Source: DATLFA01 sp039934635 (GTDB taxonomy: Bacteria > Actinomycetota > Acidimicrobiia > Acidimicrobiales > WLNW01). From it: 14,306 bases of DNA. Of the stretch, positions 6,672 through 11,361 are shown piece by piece. Below the pieces are notes generated by a model. It was not told the DNA's origin. It did not search any database and saw only the letters and a program-made list of their open reading frames with translations. The stretch spans positions 1-14,306 of the forward strand of contig JBDTLT010000138.1 in NCBI GenBank assembly GCA_039934635.1, read 5' to 3'. The translations under genes were made by a program, and so were the position numbers. How positions within the stretch are numbered: position 1 is the stretch's first letter; every line of letters begins with the position of its first letter.

Positions 6672-7423
6672 CTGCACTGGAAGGCAAGGTCGCGATCATC
6701 ACGGGTGCCGGACAAGGCGTCGGCCGCGGCATTGCACTCGCGATGGCCGGCGCGGGCGCGTCGATCGTGGTCGTCGACCAATACGTCGATCGGGCGGTCA
6801 AGACCGCGTCCGACGTCCGCGCGCGGGGCGTGTCGGCCCTCGCCACCGTCGCCGATGTCGCACTACCCGATGATGCACGGAGAACCGTCGAGGAATGCAT
6901 CGCCAACTTCGGGAAGCTCGACATCGTCGTCAACAACGCGCACGAAGTCGTGCCCGGCACCGTGCTCGGCGCGACCGATGACGACGTCGAGACGTTGTGG
7001 TCGACCGGGCTGCTCGGTGTGTTCAACTTCATGAAGGCCGCGCGGCCCCATCTCACACGGGGTTCGAGTGTGATCAACATCGTCTCGTCGGTGATGCTCA
7101 AGGCCGACACGTCGGGCTTCGCGCTCTACGCAGCAACCAAGAGCGCCATCCGCAGCCTGACTCGCACGGTCGCGGTGGAGTGGGGCGGCGATGGCATACG
7201 CGTCAACGCGCTGAGCCCACAGACGACGTCGCCCGCATGGCAACGTTGGGCGGCCGCCAATCGGGAGGCCGCCGACACGATCGAAGCCGAGATCCCGCTC
7301 GGTTATCTCGGCGACGCGGAGCGCGACGTCGGTCCGGTGGCCGTCTTCTTGGCGAGCGATGCCGCCCGCTACATCACCGGCAGCGTGGTGCTCGCCGACG
7401 GCGGCCGCGGCCACTTGCGCTGA
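6668..7423 (+). CDS. NAD-type SDR, second of a pair
   Basis: A 251-residue SDR. The glycine motif T12-G-A-G-Q-G-V-G19 is complete, Asp37 after the second strand predicts NAD(H), NNA is present at 89-91 (NNAH), and Ser140, Tyr154 and Lys158 are all in place. As in its neighbour, the tetrad Asn is replaced by Gly (Gly114 in STGLLG). Its ending LADGGRGHLR and the stretch IPLGYLGD-x3-DVGP closely match the preceding gene, so the two came from a tandem duplication. The ATG overlaps the previous stop by four bases, which implies coupled translation and roughly equal amounts. It is probably the catalytic member of the pair, oxidising a hydroxyl or reducing a ketone, perhaps on a CoA thioester made by the divergent CoA-transferase (inference from position). 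Confidence 0.93.
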   Translation: MTALEGKVAIITGAGQGVGRGIALAMAGAGASIVVVDQYVDRAVKTASDVRARGVSALATVADVALPDDARRTVEECIANFGKLDIVVNNAHEVVPGTVLGATDDDVETLWSTGLLGVFNFMKAARPHLTRGSSVINIVSSVMLKADTSGFALYAATKSAIRSLTRTVAVEWGGDGIRVNALSPQTTSPAWQRWAAANREAADTIEAEIPLGYLGDAERDVGPVAVFLASDAARYITGSVVLADGGRGHLR

Positions 7424-7429
7424 ACGCTT

Positions 7430-7459
7430 TTGGGTACGGGCGTTCGGACCCGCTACGTT
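7430..7459 (+). promoter_or_regulatory. Candidate promoter of the DUF4389/Rieske operon
   Basis: TTGGGT (7430-7435) and TACGTT (7454-7459) are 18 bases apart in the 67-base gap after the SDR pair. A second TANNNT box, TACGGT, lies at 7472-7477. Either would allow the downstream genes to be transcribed apart from the SDR pair. GGGGG at 7479-7483 may serve as ribosome site for the ATG at 7491. Confidence 0.35.
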
Positions 7460-7490
7460 GACACCCACCACTACGGTCGGGGGCAAAGCA

Positions 7491-8042
7491 ATGCAGCAAG
7501 TCGTATTCGACGTTCCGTACACCGAAGCCCGCAATCGAGGCACAACCGCGATCCGGATCATCCTCGCGATCCCCCACTTGATCCTCTACAGCTTGTGGAA
7601 TCGCGTCGCGCAGCTGGCTGCGGTCATCCAATGGTTCATCTGCGTGTTCACCGGCAAGCGCAACAAAGCGATCTGGGATTTCACGCTCGCCGAAGAGGCC
7701 TACGGCAGCCGGGTCGGTTCCTACGCGGGTCTGTTGCACGACGTGTGGCCGCCGTTCTTCACCGAACAAGGCACGGTGCCGTCGCGCTATAGCCTCGAAT
7801 ACGACGAATCGGTGAACCGGCTGACCACCGCCCTGCGCATCATCTGGGCGATTCCTGCGCTCATCATTCTGATGGTGATCGGTATTGGCGCGTTCGTGGT
7901 GTGGATCGTCTCGTGGTTCGCGATCCTGATCACGGGCAAGCATTCCCGAGGGATGTTCGACTTCTTGCTGAAGTTCCAGCGGTACTCGCTGCAGACCTCG
8001 GCCTACACGATGCTGATGACCGACACGTACCCCAAGTACTGA
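7491..8042 (+). CDS. DUF4389 membrane protein with two internal repeats
   Basis: A 183-residue membrane protein of the DUF4389 type; function not known. It is made of two copies of one 74-residue unit, residues 16-89 and 110-183, that align with no gap at an offset of 94: TTAIRIILAIP with TTALRIIWAIP, W48-F with W142-F, TGK 54-56 with TGK 148-150, DF 63-64 with DF 157-158, Tyr71/165, Tyr78/172, Asp84/178, Pro87/181. Each unit holds one long or two short hydrophobic segments (about 21-53 and 115-147) followed by a soluble amphipathic part. The upstream in-frame extension to 7359 is antisense-like SDR reading and is left out; the ATG at 7491 has a G-rich site before it. The Rieske fusion gene starts five bases after its stop. 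Confidence 0.85.
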   Translation: MQQVVFDVPYTEARNRGTTAIRIILAIPHLILYSLWNRVAQLAAVIQWFICVFTGKRNKAIWDFTLAEEAYGSRVGSYAGLLHDVWPPFFTEQGTVPSRYSLEYDESVNRLTTALRIIWAIPALIILMVIGIGAFVVWIVSWFAILITGKHSRGMFDFLLKFQRYSLQTSAYTMLMTDTYPKY

Positions 8043-8047
8043 CCGTC

Positions 8048-9160
8048 GTGGCCGACGACTGGCATCACGTCGGTTCGCGCGCGGACGTGCTCGAGCGGGT
8101 CCCGTTCGCGACCCGCGTCGGAGGTTATCGAGTCGCCCTCTTCCACTACGGCGGCGCCTTCCGGGCGCTGGCGGATGCGTGCAATCACAAGGGCGGGCCA
8201 CTGTCCGAGGGTCGATGCAACGGTGAATACGTCACGTGTCCGTGGCATGGTTGGGAGTACAGCGTCGTCACCGGCCAGGGCCCCGACGGCTTCGACGAAG
8301 AACAGGTCGCCGTCTTCGCCGTCGAGGAACGGGGCGATGACGTGTACGTGAGCGCCACGCCGGTGGTGCCCCGCCGCCTGTTGAAGCACAAGCCCTCGCA
8401 TCTCCTGGACGACCACGCAAGGCCGCCCGGCGCGCCGGTTCGGGTGCTCGGTATTTCGACCACCGCAATGGATGCCGGAAACCCGCGCTTTTCGACGTCG
8501 GACCACCTGCTCGAGCACGCGCTCGCAGAGGTCGCGAATGCAAATGGCGCGGACACACAGATCATCCGACTTCGTGAGCTCGACTTCTTGCCCTGCGAGG
8601 GCAACTACTCGAAACACGCACGCGCGTGCACTTGGCCATGCGCGATCACCGAGCGGCTCGGCGATCGTGACGGTCTGACCCCGGTCTACGAGGCATTGGT
8701 GCACTGGGCCGACGTGGTGCTGGTGTCGACGCCCATTCGTTGGGGCGCGCAGGCGGCGTTGTACTTCAAGATGGCCGAACGCCTCAACTGCATCCAGAAC
8801 CAGATCACAACGAACAATCGAGTCCTCATCAACAACAAGGTCGCGGCGTTCATCATCACCGGCGGACAAGACAACGTGCAGGCCGTTGCCGGCAGCATGC
8901 TCACGTTCTGGAGCGAACTCGGCTTTGTGTTCCCGCAGTTCCCGTTCATCGCACACACGCGCGGCTGGGACGCGGAGGACATGCAGAACAACGTGCGTCT
9001 CGTGCGCAAAAGTGACGATCTCGCCAACGCCGCGTCAGAACTCGCGGAACGCGCCGTCGGCTTCTGGTCCATCCTCGACCAGCACCGGGCGGCGACCGAG
9101 ATGCACGTACCGCGCGCCGGCCGCAAAGCGAGCGGCCTGCCCTTCATGGCGGCCGAGTGA
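8048..9160 (+). CDS. Rieske [2Fe-2S] domain fused to NAD(P)H-dependent FMN reductase-like domain
   Basis: A 370-residue two-domain protein. Residues 1-105 are a Rieske ferredoxin-like domain with both ligand boxes intact: Cys45-N-His47 and, 16 residues later, Cys64-P-W-His67. Residues 130 to about 345 are a flavodoxin-fold domain of the FMN_red type: the phosphate-loop region GISTTAMDAGNPR (135-147), the STPIRWGAQAALYFKMAERL region that in relatives contacts the flavin, and AAFIITGGQDNVQ. Cys183, Cys194 and Cys198 sit where related iron-sulfur flavoproteins have extra cysteines, but the spacing is not the compact known motif. A hydride from NAD(P)H could pass by FMN to the [2Fe-2S] cluster within one chain. 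GTG at 8048, five bases after the DUF4389 stop, is chosen; the longer frame from 7901 overlaps that gene in another frame. Confidence 0.88.
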   Translation: MADDWHHVGSRADVLERVPFATRVGGYRVALFHYGGAFRALADACNHKGGPLSEGRCNGEYVTCPWHGWEYSVVTGQGPDGFDEEQVAVFAVEERGDDVYVSATPVVPRRLLKHKPSHLLDDHARPPGAPVRVLGISTTAMDAGNPRFSTSDHLLEHALAEVANANGADTQIIRLRELDFLPCEGNYSKHARACTWPCAITERLGDRDGLTPVYEALVHWADVVLVSTPIRWGAQAALYFKMAERLNCIQNQITTNNRVLINNKVAAFIITGGQDNVQAVAGSMLTFWSELGFVFPQFPFIAHTRGWDAEDMQNNVRLVRKSDDLANAASELAERAVGFWSILDQHRAATEMHVPRAGRKASGLPFMAAE

Positions 9161-9175
9161 GCCGACCTCCCGGGA

Positions 9176-9601
9176 TCAGGGCGCGAGTGACTGCGCCGTC
9201 AAGGCGGGGTTGAAGTACTCGCGCACCCGGCAGATCTTGCCGTCGCGGAACCAATACACGCCGACGTATTTGTTGGCGTAGACCTTGCCGGTCGGGGCGA
9301 CGGTGCCCGTGCTCGTGTATTCGAGGATGAGCATCGTCGGGTCGACGAGTTCGTGGACATCGGTGATGTCGATCGCGAACTGGAAGATCTTGAAGGCGCC
9401 GGTGAGGTACCGGAGAATCTTTGGCTTGCCAACGAGCGTCACCGGCGGATCGGCGTAGGGCATCTCGAGCACCAGGTCGTCGGTGTAGTGCTCCAGCATC
9501 TTTTCGGCACTGAATTCGGCGATGCCGGCGAAGGCCCGCTCGATCGTGGCGAGATTGGCGTTCGCTGTCGGTGACAATGCGGAGGTAGAGAGTTCGCTCA
9601 T
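9176..9601 (-). CDS. NTF2/SnoaL-like protein (ketosteroid isomerase-related)
   Basis: A 141-residue protein of the SnoaL/ketosteroid-isomerase-related group: helix ANLATIERAFAGIAEFSAEKMLEHY, TDDLVLEMPYADPP, a GKPKILRYL helix, and the closing strands YANKYVGVYWFRDGKICRVREYFNP, which is the best-preserved signature. It is different in sequence from the two NTF2-like proteins at 2608 and 5441. The ATG at 9601 is preceded by TAGCCT with a six-base gap, the leaderless layout. Its stop is 15 bases from that of the Rieske fusion (convergent) and it is divergent from the gene at 9633. Role unknown; the family includes small isomerases and proteins that bind lipophilic compounds. Confidence 0.88.
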   Translation of the reverse strand: MSELSTSALSPTANANLATIERAFAGIAEFSAEKMLEHYTDDLVLEMPYADPPVTLVGKPKILRYLTGAFKIFQFAIDITDVHELVDPTMLILEYTSTGTVAPTGKVYANKYVGVYWFRDGKICRVREYFNPALTAQSLAP

Positions 9602-9607
9602 GGGCCG

Positions 9608-9637
9608 AGGCTATGCCCCTACTGTGCGCGGTGTGAA
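9608..9637 (-). promoter_or_regulatory. Promoter of the NTF2-like gene (leaderless)
   Basis: On the minus strand TTCACA (9632-9637) and TAGCCT (9608-9613) are 18 bases apart; the -10 box ends six bases before the ATG at 9601, so the transcript should have almost no leader. TTCACA differs from the TTGACA consensus at one place. It overlaps the start codon of the divergent gene. Confidence 0.5.
9620..9625 (+). promoter_or_regulatory. -10 box of a likely leaderless transcript (toroid gene)
   Basis: TACTGT is followed by seven bases and the GTG at 9633. It is placed only seven bases from the opposite-strand -10 box, so both polymerases could not bind at once. No ribosome site precedes the GTG. 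Confidence 0.5.
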
Positions 9638-10796
9638 GTACGGACGGCGGGTGCGCAAGGGATTGGTGGCGTGGGCGGTTGCCGCGGCCGGTGTTCGCCT
9701 TTTCATCGCCCAGCCCGAGCACTGCGCCGCCGTGACCGACGCATCGCTGCGCCACGCCATCGACGAGTCGATCGCGTGGGCGACCCGCACGCAGGGCGAC
9801 GACGGCCGTTGGATCTACCGCTACGACACCGTGACCAATGGTGACGTCGCCGCCTACGAGCTCGTGCGCCACGCTGGTCTCATCCTCACGCTCAACCAAG
9901 CGGCCGCGGCGGGATTCGACCGCGCGCTGGTGCCGGCCGGGCGCGCCGACACCTACGCCCGCCGGTTCCTCGTGCACCGCGACGATTGGACCGCGCTCGG
10001 CAACATCGACAACCCCGCCGCACCCATCGATGTCGGCGCCTCTGCCCTCTGGCTCGCCGCACTGAGCTACGAACGCACGCCCGATCTCGACACGATGCGC
10101 GGCCTTGCGCGATTCCTCGCCGTCAACGTCTACGCCAACGGCTCGGTCGCCGAGAAATGGGACCCCGCCACCGGTCAGCCCCGCCCCGACGAGTTCTCAC
10201 CGTTCTTCACCGGCGAGACGATGTGGGCGCTGGCCCGCATGCACCGATTGGCGCCGACCGAAGGATGGGACCGAATCGTCGACCGGATCCTGCACTACGT
10301 GGCGACCGAGCGCGACGAGGCGGAGGGCTGGTTCCCCCCGCTGCCCGACCACTGGGTCTCGTACGCGCTGGGCGAGATCACGACGTGGCGCGCCCTCGAT
10401 CGCGACGAAGCCGCCTACGCCGCTCGCGTCGGCGAACTCGAGTCGCTACAGATCCGCTACGAGTCGCAACGGACGAACTCGTGGTTCTCTCAACTGACGC
10501 GCGGCAACCAGGCGCTCGGTGCCGGTGTCGGCGCGATGACCGAAGCACTCGGTGCGCTGTGGCGCGCCAGCGGTCGCGACCCGCGCCTGCGCGACCTCCA
10601 CCCGGTGCTCGCCGAACGAGCGCAATGCGCGGCCGCCCAACTCGTTGCCCGTCAGGTCGACGAGCGCGACGCGCAACGCTACGTACGCCCCGATGCCGTG
10701 CAGGGCACCTGGTTGCACGACGGCAAGACACAAATCGACGACCAGCAACACGCCACCTCGGGCTTGCTCGCAGTACTGGAGATCATCAATGGGTGA
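9633..10796 (+). CDS. Membrane-anchored or exported protein, probable alpha/alpha-toroid fold
   Basis: A 387-residue protein I do not recognise by name. The N-terminus is basic (KYGRRVRK) followed by a hydrophobic stretch at about 10-26, suggesting a signal anchor or uncleaved signal sequence. The rest looks like pairs of helices of an alpha/alpha toroid, as in terpene-cyclase-like and glycoside-processing proteins: QGDDGRWIYRYD (54-65), AAPIDVGASALWLAALSY, then FFTGETMWALARMHRL, WVSYALGEITTWRAL and a late ALGAGVGAMTEALGALWRA. The final HDGKTQIDDQQHATSGLLAVLEI closes the ring. A sugar- or lipid-modifying role is possible but not shown. GTG at 9633 is preferred over ATG at 9600 because of the -10 box seven bases upstream. 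It overlaps the next gene by eight bases. Confidence 0.78.
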   Translation: MKYGRRVRKGLVAWAVAAAGVRLFIAQPEHCAAVTDASLRHAIDESIAWATRTQGDDGRWIYRYDTVTNGDVAAYELVRHAGLILTLNQAAAAGFDRALVPAGRADTYARRFLVHRDDWTALGNIDNPAAPIDVGASALWLAALSYERTPDLDTMRGLARFLAVNVYANGSVAEKWDPATGQPRPDEFSPFFTGETMWALARMHRLAPTEGWDRIVDRILHYVATERDEAEGWFPPLPDHWVSYALGEITTWRALDRDEAAYAARVGELESLQIRYESQRTNSWFSQLTRGNQALGAGVGAMTEALGALWRASGRDPRLRDLHPVLAERAQCAAAQLVARQVDERDAQRYVRPDAVQGTWLHDGKTQIDDQQHATSGLLAVLEIING

Positions 10797-11283
10797 ACTC
10801 GCCCAGTTCGCACCGAACAGCAATCCACCGCTCACCGCATCGTTGTGGCTCTCCATCGCGTTGTTCGTCACCGTCGTCAACTCGCCGCTGCGGCGCGACG
10901 CCGTGCGCAAGGCGGGCGCGTCGTCGATGGTCACGTGGATCGGCGTGATCGCGCTGGCGTGGTTCAGCGGACCATTGCTCGATCGGCTCGACGTGTCGGC
11001 GCCGAACTGGAGAATCGCCACCGCCTTCGTACTCGTCGCCGCCGCAGTCATCGATCTGACCGGCAAGCGGATCGAGCCGTTGCTCTTTCGCCCCGAGATC
11101 GGTGCGCTCGCGATACAAACAGGGCGAGATCACGGCGTGTGGCCGACGGCCCTCGCCGCCGCGATCGGTCTGGCCACCCTGGTCGTATGGCGCCACCCGA
11201 GCAAAGCTCTCGGTCGGGCCGTGGCACTGACGCAGATCGGCTTGGCGGTGCTGCTGCTACTCGACGGCGTGTTCGCGCTGTAA
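10789..11283 (+). CDS. Small polytopic membrane protein, MarC-like
   Basis: A 164-residue membrane protein with about five hydrophobic segments: near 14-33, 45-63, 74-90, 117-135 and 142-164. The order of features recalls the MarC/UPF0056 family: an N-terminal segment ending in VTVVNSP where MarC has VNP, the pair LLDRLDVSAPNWRIATAFVLVAAAVIDL, and the ending TQIGLAVLLLLDGVF. It is shorter than usual (about 200 residues) and the GPG motif of the second half is not seen, so it is a distant or reduced relative at best. The ATG lies inside the end of the toroid-protein gene (eight-base overlap), so the two are translationally coupled and probably act at the same membrane site. Confidence 0.7.
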   Translation: MGELAQFAPNSNPPLTASLWLSIALFVTVVNSPLRRDAVRKAGASSMVTWIGVIALAWFSGPLLDRLDVSAPNWRIATAFVLVAAAVIDLTGKRIEPLLFRPEIGALAIQTGRDHGVWPTALAAAIGLATLVVWRHPSKALGRAVALTQIGLAVLLLLDGVFAL

Positions 11284-11335
11284 CGCGCGCTACCAGCTTG
11301 CGGTCGCGGTCGGACATTGCGCTCGTGCGTTACTT

Positions 11336-11349
11336 CTCGCGGGCGCGAG
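11336..11349. terminator. Possible small hairpin between convergent genes
   Basis: CTCGC-GGGC-GCGAG forms a five-base stem with a four-base loop (or six bases with a two-base loop) in the 78-base gap between the MarC-like gene and Lhr. It could stop transcription from either side, but there is no T run, so this is a weak call. Nothing else is seen in this gap. Confidence 0.25.
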
Positions 11350-11361
11350 GCTCATAGAGCG

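Noticed and set aside
7458..7463. TTGACA as a consensus -35 box
   Set aside because: No -10-like hexamer is found 16-18 bases downstream; the nearest TACGGT is only eight bases away.
7901..8047. N-terminal extension of the Rieske fusion
   Set aside because: It lies within the DUF4389 gene in another frame; the Rieske domain is already complete from the GTG at 8048.
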